Assembly (NCBI RefSeq): GCF_964204645.1
Contig: NC_134028.1
Coordinates: 19,258,153-19,318,152, forward strand
Direction: 5' to 3'
Length of the DNA: 60,000 bases
From: Tubulanus polymorphus
Lineage: Eukaryota; Nemertea; Palaeonemertea; Tubulaniformes; Tubulanidae
Every line of letters begins with the position of its first letter. Positions within the stretch are counted from its first letter, which is position 1. A program made the position numbers and the translations under genes. The notes beneath the pieces are model-generated. The model saw only the letters and a program-made list of their open reading frames with translations, had not been told where the DNA came from and ran no database searches. Shown piece by piece: positions 1 to 11,530 of this stretch.

Positions 1-84
1 TAAGATGTTTTTCTTTCGTGCTGACATAATTTTTTTTTGCCCATGACATTTTATTATTCATTGATTCCGATGCATTAGCATTAG

Positions 85-396
85 CATTAGCATCTCATTG
101 GTTTTCCACGTTCATCTTTAGGCATGTTAGCAGCGCTCCTTGCATCGGCAAGCATACTGTTGGCAATCATTTCAGTATGATCATTTAGATATTGCCAGAA
201 TTTCGCCACGTATCCATTAGGTTTATCCTTTGATTCCAAGCATTAGCATCTCATTGGTTTTCCACGTTCATCTTTAGGCATGTTAGCAGCGCTCCTTGCA
301 TCGGCAAGCATACTGTTGGCAATCATTTCAGTATGGTCATTTAGATATTGCCAGAATTTCGCCACGTATCCATTAGGTTTATCCTTTGATTCCAAA
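85..396. repeat. Tandem duplication, 2 x 156 bp
   Basis: Bases 85-240 are repeated immediately at 241-396 with almost no change (one A/G difference seen, in the CAGTATGATCATT stretch). The duplicated part is the 3' end of the minus-strand transposase-like gene, so the terminal codons and stop occur twice. Just upstream of the first copy the hexamer GCATTA is repeated three times, which may have primed the duplication. The first 84 bases of the window hold nothing else recognisable. Confidence 0.9.
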
Positions 397-1463
397 CCTT
401 CGAACACATTCTTGACTGCATTCAGTCGGTTTATGAACTCGTCTTCATTATAAGCATCAAGGAGGCCTTCTTTTCTCCCTTTGACTCCAAATATTTCAAC
501 GAGGAACGGGCTCTGAGATTTAGAATCTCTTATCTCTAGCTGTGAAAGCTTATCCTTACAGTTGGTTTGAAAGTGGCGAAAACATCTGAGTGACCGAGCA
601 TTTGGTATATCTGAGGTAAATGCATCGATAATTGCTTTCTCACCATCTGTTACTAAACCGCGAGCTTCTTTCAACCCAGGACTGTTTGACACACAGACGG
701 ATGAGAACACTTTGAATGTGGCAATGTTTTTGTAGTGATGAATCATTGTTGGACCCAAAAAGACAGGATTTTCTCCGGTCCTTTTCGACTTGAAATATGG
801 GTGATGGTAAACAAGTGGTGTCACCTCAAACTTTCCCATTTTGAACGTTGGGTCAACGCTGACTGGGTAACCCACTTGACTAAACTTGGATACTTCGTCA
901 CATATGTTCTTTGTCCCAAGTATCCAAACATCGGAAGGGATATCGGCATGATGGAGAATATTTGCCTTATCATTATGGTGAGCATAGATCAGCAAATCAT
1001 CAGTTTCGTCAATCGGTGTTTTGTTACGTTGTATATAGTCTTCTATTTGTTTACGGTCCCTAGCATTCTGCTCTGGGCAACGACCTTCACTTTGTTCTAT
1101 CTCCATCGCTTGCAATATTCCCGATACTGATGCAGATTTCGAAGATGCCTTTTCTTGTATCGATTGTTTTACTGATTGTGCTGTTGGGTAAAAAGGCTTG
1201 GAACCTTTTTTGCTATTGCCATGAGGTAAAACATCAAGGTTTGTTATAGCCTTCGATGTAGTATACTGTATTAAACACACATCGTTAACGATTCTCTCCT
1301 CATTGTCGGTTACATGGAAAATTGACCGTTGGAGAGAATCATTAGCTTTATTTCCTCTACTGTCAATATGCAGATGATAGTGCGTGTTGGATACTAATGG
1401 TTCCTTTTTTCTGGCAACCACAATACATTCGTCTTCTTCGTATTTGATCGTCCACACCCACAA
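243..1463 (-). pseudogene. MULE-type transposase-like domain, C-terminal half of a broken gene
   Basis: A 406-codon frame. Residues about 200-300 look like the MULE transposase fold: an acidic motif DPTF (D204), then a TDGE motif (D273) followed by a CFRHF motif with Cys and His (about 294-298). These match the first two catalytic acids and the C/H pair of that superfamily; I could not place the third acidic residue with confidence. The frame overlaps the upstream minus-strand frame (1394-2665) by about 70 bases in a different phase. The ATG at 1463 is therefore probably internal, and the two frames are one gene broken by an indel near 1460. MULE-like domains are also found as domesticated host proteins, so transposon versus host gene stays open. 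Confidence 0.55.
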
Positions 1464-2665
1464 CGCAGAACTCTTGAATATACACCATTCATATCGGACT
1501 TGACATCCCTGATGTGATTAAATGCACTCAAATCAATTACAAATGATGCATTTGCACGTACTTTTAGGGGCTGTTTCTTACATGTTAATTCCTGCGTAGA
1601 CATCAGTATGTTGACTGCCTGTGATGTGGTGTAACGTTCATTTTTCAATTGATGAATAGGCAATTCCTGATCACCGTTCCAAAATTGCTTTGAAATCATC
1701 GAATTTCCAGGAGTACTGGAATCAGCAATACTGCAATCACCAGCATCATCGATCTCGTTATCATCACTGTTGGTTTGACCGTCACTGCTGCTTATTACAG
1801 TGAAAGTATCAGCAGACCCATCAGATATCTGACCATTAGACTCAATTTCATGAATAGACTGGTGGTTACTGTCCGAAGCCAGTGTGTCGCAACCAGAATT
1901 CTCTTCAAAACAAGGGGGTTGATGTTGACCTTTCTGGGTACCAACGGAAATTCTCAAGAGAGAGAATGGCGTTTCTTCATCACGAGTTAGCCTCAATCTA
2001 CAGGCTATCCATTCGTAAAGGTCTTGACTGGACGGGAAAATCTTTAAGAGACCATTTCCATTTCCCCCAAGAAGTTTTCCAATCGGATGGGTATCAAGTA
2101 TAAAATACTCTTCTGAAAAATTTCCAAGCAGAAAGACATAGCTTTTTGCGGTCAATATGCCAATGAAATTGTCTTCGAGAGCATTTTTCATCAAATTCAA
2201 TCCATCGATGGCACTAAGTTTTATGTTATCAATTACCTCCTCCAAAAACTCTTCTTTTTCTGGGATAAGTTGAAGTTTTTTTAGGATGTCAATAACTTCA
2301 ACCGAATCGTACATTTTAGTGACATCTCTGGAACTATTGATAACATATGGAAGATTAGTTATTGTATCCTCGGCTACTTTTACCATATCGTTCCAAGATC
2401 TATGTTCATGCCTAAACAAATGCGCTAGATAGATGCATAGAAATGCGAACGCATTGGTGCCATCATTTTCACACTGTGAATTAATCTCAAGTCCGATATT
2501 GGCATCACCCTTTTCTACAGCTGAACCCTGACTGACACAGTGGATAGTTTCCGTCGATTGTGAACAAAGTACATTGAGGCTCATCAGTTGTTGGTCAATC
2601 CGATGGACGTGTGAAATGAGTGCACTTCTTGAAAATAGTGCAGATATCTTCCCAGACAGTGACAT
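1394..2665 (-). pseudogene. Papain-fold protease-like N-terminal half of the same broken gene
   Basis: A 423-codon frame upstream of the MULE-like half and in a different phase. Residues 66-76 (ENDGTNAFAFL) and 191-203 (DTHPIG, then GGNGNG) resemble the catalytic blocks of a herpesvirus-tegument/OTU-like ubiquitin protease family seen in invertebrate genomes, where a Cys block is followed by a D-x-H block. In such families a Cys is expected within the first block; position 73 here is Phe, with the nearest Cys at 77, so activity is doubtful. Residues about 260-340 are Ser/Asp/Asn rich and look disordered. The last codons before the stop carry a CGCG motif that overlaps the start of the next frame, the sign of an indel. 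The family name is an inference from motif shape only. Confidence 0.45.
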
Positions 2666-2756
2666 GCTTTTGATGGAATTTTCTTGAAAAAGAAGGTTTT
2701 TTCTTATTTTTCAACATTTCTTTAATGAATTTTTTTGCGTCTATTTCACCCTTAAT

Positions 2757-2870
2757 TTAAACGAAGTACGGGGCCAGTAAGTCAGGATTTACTACATTGT
2801 AGATTGTCATCCCCAATGCCCAGATATCCGCCAACAGCAAATCATTCAGAGATAGACAAACATTCGCGGG
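2757..2870 (-). pseudogene. Protein-kinase domain fragment
   Basis: The non-repetitive tail of a minus-strand frame leaving the minisatellite reads NDLLLADIWALGMTIYNVV and continues for about a dozen residues to a stop. The D-I-W-A-L-G-M core matches kinase subdomain IX (D-x-W-S/A-x-G), the conserved Asp block after the activation segment. No glycine loop, HRD or DFG block is present here, so it is a remnant or one exon. It lies directly upstream, on the same strand, of the protease/MULE pair, and its upstream side is cut by the minisatellite. Confidence 0.5.
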
Positions 2871-5800
2871 CGATAAAACCAAAATATTGAATTGTCGCGG
2901 GCGATTAAACCAAAATAATGAATTGTCGGGGGCAACAAAACCAAAAAAAAAATTGTCGCGGGCGACAAAACCAAAATAATGAATTGTCGCTGGAGATAAA
3001 ACCAAAGTAATGGATTGTCGTGGGCGATAAAACCAAAATATTGAATTGTCGCGGGCGACAAAACCAAAATATTGAATTGTCGCGGGCGACAAAACCAAAC
3101 TAATGAATTGTTGCGGGCGACAAAACCAAAAAAAGAATTTTTTGTCACCCGCGACAAAAAAATGAATTGTCGCGGGCGACAAAACCAAAATGGTGAATTG
3201 TCGCGGGCGACAAAACCAAAATAATGAATTGTCGCGGGCGATAAAACCGTAATAATGAATTGTCGCGGGCGATAAAACCAAAATTATGAATTGTCTCGGG
3301 CGACAAAACCAAAACAATGAATTATCGCAGGCGATAAAACCAAAATATTGAATTGTCGCGGGCAACAAAACCAAAAAAGAAATTGTCGCGGGCGACAAAA
3401 ACAAAATATGAAACCAAAATAATGAATTGTCGCGGGCGATAAAACCAAAATAATGAATTATCGCGGGCGACAAAAACAAAATATAAAACTAAAATAATGA
3501 ATTGTCGCGGGCGATAAAACCAAAATAATGAATTGTCTCGGACGACAAAACCAAAATAATGAATTATCGCGGGCGATAAAACCAAAATATTGAATTGTCG
3601 CGGGCGACAAAACCCAAAAAAAAATTGTCGCGGGTTACAAAAACAAAATATAAAACCAAAATAATGAATTGTCGCTGGCGATAAAACCAAAGTAATGAAT
3701 TGTCGCGGGCGATAAAACCAAAATAATGAATTGTCTCGGGCGACAAAAAAAAAATATTGAATTGTCACGTGCGACGAAACCAAAATAATGAATTGTCGCG
3801 GGCGACAAAACCAAAATAATGAATTGTTGCGGGCGATAAAACCAAAATAATGAATTGTCTCGTGCGACAAAACCAAAATAATGAATTATCGCGGGCGATA
3901 AAACCAAAATATTGAATTGTCGCAGGCGATAAAACCAAAATATTGAATTGTCGCGGGCGACAAAACCACAAAAAAAATTGTCGCGGGCGACAAAAACAAA
4001 ATATAAAACCAAAATGATGAATTGTCGCGGGCGACAAAACTAAAAAGGATTGTCGCGAGTGACAAAACCAAAATAATGAATTGTCGCTGGCGATAAAACC
4101 AAAGTAATGAATTGTCGTAGGCGATAAAACCAAAATATTGAATTTTTCACGGGCGACAAAACCAAAATATTGAATTGTCGCGGGCGATAAAACCAAAATA
4201 ATGAATTGTCTTGGGCGACAAAACCACAAAAAAAATTGTCGCGGGCGACAAAAACAAAATATAAAACCAAAATAATGAATTGTCGCGGGCGACAAAACTA
4301 AAAAGGATTGTCGCGAGTGACAAAACCAAAATAATGAATTGTCGCTGGCGATAAAACCAAAGTAATGAATTGTCGTAGGCGATAAAACCAAAATATTGAA
4401 TTTTTCACGGGCGACAAAACCAAAATATTGAATTGTCGCGGGCGATAAAACCAAAATAATGAATTGTCTTGGGCGACAAAACCAAAATAATGAATTATCG
4501 CGGGCGACAAAACCAAAATATTGAATTGTTGCGGGCAACAAAACCAAAAAAAAAATTGTCGCGGACGACAAAAACAAAATATTAAAAAAAATTAATGAAT
4601 TGTCTCGGGCGACAAAACCAAAATAATGAATTGTCGCTGGAGATAAAACCAAAGTAACGAATTGTCGCGGGCGATGAAACCAAAATATTGAATTGTCGCG
4701 GGCGACAAAACCAAGTATTAAACTGTCGCGGGCGACAAAACCAAACTAATGAATTGTCGTGGGCGACAAAACCAAAAAAGGAATTGTCGGGGCGACAAAA
4801 CCAAAATAATGAATTGTCGCGGGTGACAAAACCAAAATAATGAATTGTCGCGGGCGATAAAACCAAAATTATGAATTGTCGCGGGCGACAAAACCAAAAT
4901 GGTGGATTGTCGCGGACAACAAAACCAAAAGAAGAATTGTCACGGGCGACAAAACCAAAATAATGAATTGTCGCTGTTGATGAAACCAAAGTAATGAATT
5001 GTCGCGGGTGACAAAACCAAAATATTGAATTGTCGCGGGAGACAAAACCAAACTATTGAATTGTCGCGGGCGACAAAACCACAATAATGAATTGTCGCTG
5101 GAGATAAAACCAAAGAAACGAATTGTCGCGGGCGATAAAACCAAAATATTGAATTGTCGCGGGCGACAAAACCAAAATATTAAACTGTCGCGGGCGACAA
5201 AACCAAACTAATGAATTGTCGCGGGCGACAAAACCAAAAAAGGAATTGTCGGGGCGACAAAACCAAAATAATGAATTGTCGCGGGTGACAAAACCAAAAT
5301 AATGAATTGTCGCGGGCGATAAAACCAAAATTATGAATTGTCGCGGGCGACAAAACCAAAATGGTGGATTGTCGCGGACAACAAAACCAAAAGAAGAATT
5401 GTCACGGGCGACAAAACCAAAATAATGAATTGTCGCTGTTGATGAAACCAAAGTAATGAATTGTCGCGGGTGATAAAACCAAAATATTGAATTGTCGCGG
5501 GAGACAAAACCAAACTATTGAATTGTCGCGGGCGACAAAACCACAATAATGAATTGTCGCTGGAGATAAAACCAAAGAAACGAATTGTCGCGGGCGATAA
5601 AACCAAAATATTGAATTGTCGCGGGCGACAAAAACCAAACTAATGAATTTTCGCGGGTGATAAAACGAAAATATTGAATTGTCACGGGCGACAAAACCAA
5701 ACTAATGAATTGTCGGGGGCGATAAAACCAAACTATGAATTGTCGCGGGTGACAAAACCAAAATACTGATTTGTCGCGGGTGACAAAACCAAATTAATGA

Positions 5801-6247
5801 ATTGTCGCGGACGATAAAACCAAAATATTTAATTGTCGCGGGCGATAAAACCAAAATCTTGAATTGTCGCGGGCGACAAAACCAAAATATTGAATTGTCG
5901 CGGGCGACAAAACCAAACTAATTAATTGTTGCGGGCGATAAAACCAAAATAATGAATTGTCGCGGGCGATAAAACCGCGACAAAAAAAAAATTGTCGCGG
6001 GCGATAAAACCAAAATAATGAATTGTCGCGTGCGACAAAACCAAAATAATGAATTGTCGCGGGCGATAAAACCAAAATAATGAATTGTCGCGGGCGATAA
6101 AACCAAAATATTGAATTGTCGTGGGCGACAAAACCAAAATATTGATTTGTCGCGGGTGACAAAACCAAATTAATGAATTGTCGCGGGCGATAAAATCAAA
6201 ATAATGAGTTGTCGCGGGCGATAAAACCGAAATAATGTTTTGTCGCG
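2861..6247. repeat. 31-bp minisatellite, about 109 copies
   Basis: The consensus unit is 31 bp: TTGTCGCGGGCGACAA plus AACCAAAATAATGAA. The first 16 bases form a perfect inverted repeat (TTGTCGC, GG, GCGACAA). Many units replace GCGACAA with GCGATAA, and spacers vary (TAATG, TATTG, AAAAAA). Because 31 is not a multiple of three, the array reads open in all three minus-strand frames, each with a 31-residue period. The long minus-strand frames here are therefore repeat artefacts unless proven expressed. Larger blocks are repeated inside: about 462 bp (4.58-5.14 kb against 5.05-5.61 kb) and about 250 bp (3.89-4.27 kb against 4.15-4.52 kb). Confidence 0.97.
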
Positions 6248-6340
6248 TTATTTTAGTTTTGTAGTTTTGTCATAATGTCGCCCTCATTTGCATATACGTG
6301 TTTTTTTTACGCATGGCCCTTATCAGCCACCATACTAAAG

Positions 6341-6418
6341 CCTTAAGGTCGCGTAAAACTCGATAAACACTTCAAGCGACACAGCGAACGATCTCCTTTC
6401 CCCTACAGCGAACGCTTA
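6341..6418. repeat. Dispersed direct repeat, copy 1
   Basis: A stretch of about 75 bp containing ACTCGATAAACACTTCAAGC and CACAGCGAACGATC is repeated at 6619-6697 with a few changes. No coding potential is evident. It sits just outside the minisatellite. Confidence 0.85.
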
Positions 6419-6618
6419 ACCTAGTAGAGGCTACTAGCCTATGTAGGCCTATGTATATGCGTAGGCCTAACATCCGGACAGATTGGTCGTAGGCCTATTG
6501 AATTTAACAACCCACCTAAATATCGTAAATTTTGTTTTGAAGTTCAATCCAATGAGTCCGTTAATAAACGCAACAATTATACTGTGTTTGTTTGAGACAG
6601 TAAAGCTCAGTACCGGTA

Positions 6619-6697
6619 GGCCTAAAGCCGCGTCAAACTCGATAAACACTTCAAGCGACACAGCGAACGATCCCTTTCCCCCACAGCGAACGCTTAC
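6619..6697. repeat. Dispersed direct repeat, copy 2
   Basis: Second copy of the repeat at 6341-6418, about 278 bp downstream, differing by a few substitutions and a one-base length change. The surrounding short frames on both strands show no domain and were left out. Confidence 0.85.
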
Positions 6698-7133
6698 TCC
6701 GAATGTCAAGTGTGAGTCCAGCATACGGAAAGGATTGTGTTATATACTTGTATTTAGTAAATACCTTGTGCATTTGACAATAATCGGTATGTATTGTAGG
6801 AAATATAGAGTATTGATGGTATTGATATAGAGGTTGAAGCCCGCGGCCGAATAAAGTAATATATTCTTTTATTTTGATACCACGTCGACATAACAGCTTT
6901 TCTCCGCTATATCTCTTCGGCGTGTTTAGTTTAGGCCTACGATTCCTCGGTACACTAAAGATTTATCTTAGTAAATACACGGTTAATTCGGTGAAGAAAA
7001 ATAGGTATTGTTATACTAACTCCTTGAAACCCGCAGCCAAATCACTGGTAGTAATAAATTAATTTGTACTCGATTTGATTCGCATGATGAGGAGAAACTC
7101 GCAGCTGATCCCCGGAACGACGATGTAGTAACA

Positions 7134-7434
7134 CACGTCGATTCGTCGATGTTTACGGCTCGACAGTGCTTTTAAAATCTAAAGTAGTAAATTTCCAGTG
7201 TATCGGGAATATGATTTGATGAGGAAAATGGGCTATTGTTAAAATCACTGTTTGAAGACCGCGACTGATGAATTTGAAGTCTGCGGCAATAAATTAGTTC
7301 ATTTATACTTGAATTGATAATCGAAGTGACAGTCGGCCTGCGGGTTGATTTCGGGATGACGACTCGAAAAACATGTCGCCCCATTGAATGGGGCAAAATT
7401 TTCGATGTTTACGGCCCGACAGCGCTTTTGTAAC
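7134..7434. repeat. Pair of short diverged repeats
   Basis: The phrase TCGATGTTTACGGC followed by YCGACAG and GCTTTT occurs near 7146-7170 and again near 7402-7428, each preceded by GTCG-rich sequence. A flanking block ending GGGGCAAAATTTTCG accompanies the second copy. It looks like an old local duplication; no gene is seen. Confidence 0.5.
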
Positions 7435-7577
7435 GATGATTCGTGAAAAAACACGCGGGCTATTTGTAGATCTCAGTGAGCTGAACGATATTATATGGAT
7501 TGTATATGAAACAGTGGTAAGGTAACAAAGCCTATGTTCTTTTGGTAAAAATAGTGTGGAAGAAAATAATAATAATA

Positions 7578-7850
7578 ATAATCACGCGGATATCAATAGG
7601 GTTTTCTGTGAAATAACAGAAAACCCTAATAATCACGCGGATATCAATAGGGTTTTCTGTGAAATAACAGAAAACCCACAGAAAACCCTAATAATCACGC
7701 GGATATCAATAGGGTTTTCTGTGAAATAACAGAAAACCCTAATAATCACGCGGATATCAATAGGGTTTTCTGTGAAATAACAGAAAACCCTAATAATAAT
7801 CACGCGGATATCAATAGGGTTTTCTGTGAAATAACAGAAAACCCTAATAA
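7578..7850. repeat. Five-copy tandem array of perfect hairpins
   Basis: A 51-bp unit (AATCACGCGGATATCAAT plus a hairpin) is repeated five times. The hairpin has 12-bp arms, AGGGTTTTCTGT and ACAGAAAACCCT, around a GAAATA loop. Hairpins start at 7598, 7649, 7711, 7762 and 7816; copy 2 has one mismatched end base and an 11-bp extension, copy 4 is followed by an extra AAT. The arms stay complementary in all copies. Confidence 0.95.
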
Positions 7851-9580
7851 ATAGGTCATTCGACATCTGCGATTTACGGACGTTTAGCGGGACCTGATGG
7901 TTTTTTTCGTGATTTATGATCTATTTGTATCGTACACCTGTTTTAAGCCATTACGAAATTATCTTAATAGCACAGCCATGCGTAGGCCTGTTGTCATCAT
8001 GGCAAATTCTTTTTTATGCAGAATGAAAAAAAAAACTAACAGTCCAATTTAGAGATATTATTGACCATACTTAAACTAAAGAACTCGACAACTTGTTTCC
8101 CATTTCTGCAGCTCTTAAAAGTTGACTATTATCATGCATTTTGCATTCTATTTTCCCGAGGACAATCGCTTGATAAACTCTCGGATTTTCACATTTTCCT
8201 TCCGATTACTACAGTTGTCTCTTTTCTCCACACATTTTCTTTTGAATCAAGAAACTTAAGCTCATATAACATCATTATGGATTAAATCCTTTAAAACAAG
8301 TATTGTGCCAGATCTAATTTAGAATTTTATGATTTTTGTTTTATATTTGCGATTATAAAACATGCTGGTGCATTCATACTGTCATAAATCTTTGATTCTG
8401 TGGAAATGAATTTGTCTTCAAGGATATATGAGAGACGAAAATACAAATAAAATCACATGTTCATGAAATGGATTATGTCTTTAGATCTCTTTACTTGGAT
8501 GAAAGACTACAAAAATTTTCCCCAAAAATGTATCTAAAATACTTAGAATTAACCTACAATTGTTGTTTATTTCGATAATCAATTTCTAAGTAATCCATCA
8601 CTTTGTCAAGCTGTTCTCTACTTGTTCGTTTATGAATATTGAACCCTTTTATCGCTTGTTAGAATTGATACCTTAACCGAAATTTCATTTCATAGTTATA
8701 CAGTCTGGTTGAAATGATATTACAACTTCTAATATAAGGTCAAAATAATAGTGCATGCTATTATAATCTAATACCCATTACTTACTGAGCGTATGCTAGT
8801 GAGAATAAGCCTAACAATTATCATTATTGATTGAATAAATACTGAAATAAATTCAGTTGAGATGTTCACGTAGTTTTGAAATCAGTTATTCCAATTTGAT
8901 AAAAAAACCCCTCTTCTGGTCTAAGTAAAAGAATGCAAGGCTGAAATTTCAGTTTCACATGCTTTCCTACTTTGTTGAGTAAATTGTTTGTATAGGTTAT
9001 CAAAAACCCAGCAGCAGCTATCAGTCATCAGGTGAATTACACTGGCTAACTAGACAGTGACTGATGAACGAATAAACAAACTGCACTGACCACCAAAAAT
9101 AATGACCTCTTCATAGTAATAAACTTAGCACCTCAAAACTCTATTTGAAGATGCCAATGAAATAAAATGCCAATGAATCGCTGAATTTTAAGGTACTTTA
9201 TCAGTTTTTTTTCCCAATATAACTCATTTTCTCAAATTATCGTAAAATAAAAACTACTTTTATATCAGTGGCACCATATTCTACGACAGAAGTGCATTCA
9301 GAGTAAGAATAACGTTACCAATACGTTAAATTGGAAGTGAATGCAGGCTAGGACCAACAAAGGTGCCGATTTAAGATGCCGATATACATGGAATCTAAAT
9401 GAATCTAAACGACTAAATGACCCGAAGTAGTCGAATAGAACACTAATCCGATAAATGAAGAAATTCCGCAATAAAATTTTATACGATGACATTTAATTAT
9501 CAAAGTTAAACCACAAGAACGTTCGGATTTTCAGTGACTGCCATCTGACTTAAAGCTCAAATCACTGGAATGTCTACATT
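7851..9580. other. No gene recognised
   Basis: AT-rich sequence with only short, low-complexity frames and no recognisable domain, splice-framed exon, transposon end or RNA fold. I see nothing to annotate here. Confidence 0.6.
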
Positions 9581-9622
9581 CCACCTGATAATGGCTGTTA
9601 GTCAACAGTCAAAACGTTGCGG
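9581..9622 (+). ncRNA. Decayed hammerhead-like motif
   Basis: CCAC, CTGATAA, a GGCT-type stem, then CAAAAC, GTTG and CGG align base by base with the better hammerhead-like motif at 36787-36828. The core has lost two invariant features (CTGATGA to CTGATAA, and GAAAC to AAAAC), so it should be inactive. It probably marks an old copy of the same repeat family. Confidence 0.55.
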
Positions 9623-11510
9623 TTTCATCTCAACACATGTCATCATATTAAGAGTTCTATTACGGTATTTCTTCATTCATGACCCCACGGTGAAGATCAC
9701 CAGAGGCCGTTACCGTACTCCAAATGAAATCTTGAATAATATACGAAATTTCTTATTTCTATTAACGGAAGATTTCTTTAGAATGCATTGATAGATCCAC
9801 ATAAATCCATTATAGGTACCGCATTTTTTACTTTAAATCAACGATTCAGCGATATTAATATAAAATCATGGAAGGTTCGAACACTCCAAAATGCACATCT
9901 TAATTTTATGACGCAAAGACATCCAGACCCCCTTTGAAAATAAACCACCATTTCAATAATGAGAGGTTAGCCTGAATTTATGATTACGCTTCTAATTTAA
10001 GAAATTAAATCAAAATATGAATGCAGACATGCTTGTAAATAGCTGCATTTGTTAAAATCGAATTCTTCATTAAACTAATATCACCATCCATAAAAAGAAG
10101 GAAATTTCGATTCATCGTAAAATCCAAAACCAATGACAATTTGTAAACTAATTTACTCCAATCTCGATTTTTATTTGTTAGACTATCTTCAGAGCTTAAC
10201 TGAGTCACTCAAAATACAACTATACCCCAAACTATAGCGTGAGAATAGAATTTTCCACTAGTTTCTCAGTGTGTCCATGTTGTCACGTATCACCGCAAAT
10301 CTTAAGTGGCTACTAAGTAAAAGTAGACGTTTAGGCTCAAATGTGCGATAGACATGTTCTTGGTTTCAGGGAACAATACATAGATATGGGGCCAGGCCCT
10401 CGTCCACTTTTCTGTAAAACCGTTATTGTCGTATTTCTGCATAGCGTTACATTCTGAAATTCTTCAACAGTTCGTGGGCTTAAGATTTTAACCTTCATTT
10501 TATACATTAGATATTCTTAGCCTCCTTGCATCTATTGTAATCGTTATTATCCTTTTTACATAAAACATGCCTGAAATTGTGAGCATATACCATTCCTAAT
10601 TTCAACTAAGAAAGTGCTCAGAAAGCACCTAAATGCATCTAATTCTTCAAAGACCACACCCCTTTTGTGCCTTATTCACCTGTGGCCCTTCTCCAAAAGC
10701 TAGATTCTCGAACATTTATCTAAATTACTCAATGGCATTTATTTCAAGTCTGCCCCCCGCGATCATGCCACTCTCCAAAAGCATCTACTTTTCAGTTTGG
10801 ATTCGCTTGCCAGATTCCCTGTTATAAATAGCGACATGTGCTTCAGATTTGCAGTGATACGTGACAATATAAACAGTGTATAAACAGTAGTGCAAAATGT
10901 TTGCATACACTATAGTTTTCAGGGCAGTTAAAATCTAAAGATTCTGAATATGCTCCTTGAGGATGTGAAATATATGAGCGATAAAACTCTAACCGATAAC
11001 CATCGAGCTAAATCTGTTTGTATAATGTGATAAGTTTTGAAGTTTTAAGATTAATCGAAATTGCCTTTATTTCATTGCAATAATTTAATGAAAATTCAAT
11101 TGGAAGAAATGCAGCTTTTTCAAGTATAGGTCAACATTATTTTTGATTATTTTTGTCATCAAAATGTTTTACATTCGGAAAAATCCTCCAGTAAATATCC
11201 CCCCCCCCCCGGTAAAAATCTTCTCTAGGCAAATATCCCCCTTGCTAACAGCAAAATTTAATAAAATACTTCAATATTCTGATTTTGAAAAGCTTAAATC
11301 GTTTCAAAAATTTCAAATTTTCCGTGTTGTTTTTCCCAATATTCATCTTGAATAATCTGTGACTTTTACTAAGCTGCGTACATATAAGATGACATAATTC
11401 GAGACTTTCAGCAAGCAACATATGCATAAAAATGATGATATTATCGGACGTAAGATAAAAACCCACTATTTAAAAATTAAAAGAAATCTAAAATCGAGAA
11501 TTATTTATTG
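9623..11510. other. No gene recognised
   Basis: AT-rich sequence. The only landmark is a run of ten C at about 11199-11208. Short frames on both strands show no domain. Confidence 0.6.
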
Positions 11511-11530
11511 AAACAATCTAAAATATAAAA

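Noticed and set aside
735-1130. 131-codon plus-strand ORF
   Set aside because: It lies wholly opposite the MULE-like coding region and shows no domain; treated as an antisense shadow.
2757-6168. Many long minus-strand ORFs across the minisatellite as protein genes
   Set aside because: They are the same 31-residue period seen in three phases of one repeat. No domain other than the kinase remnant at one end.
2861-6247. CRISPR-like regular repeats of about 31 bp
   Set aside because: Units are contiguous with no unique spacers; the variable part is only a few bases. It is a minisatellite in a eukaryote-type context.
7578-7850. CRISPR-like hairpin array
   Set aside because: The 51-bp units, including the bases between hairpins, are all the same; there are no distinct spacers.
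11199-11208. C10 run as a regulatory or quadruplex element
   Set aside because: A single simple homopolymer; a quadruplex needs four separated runs.
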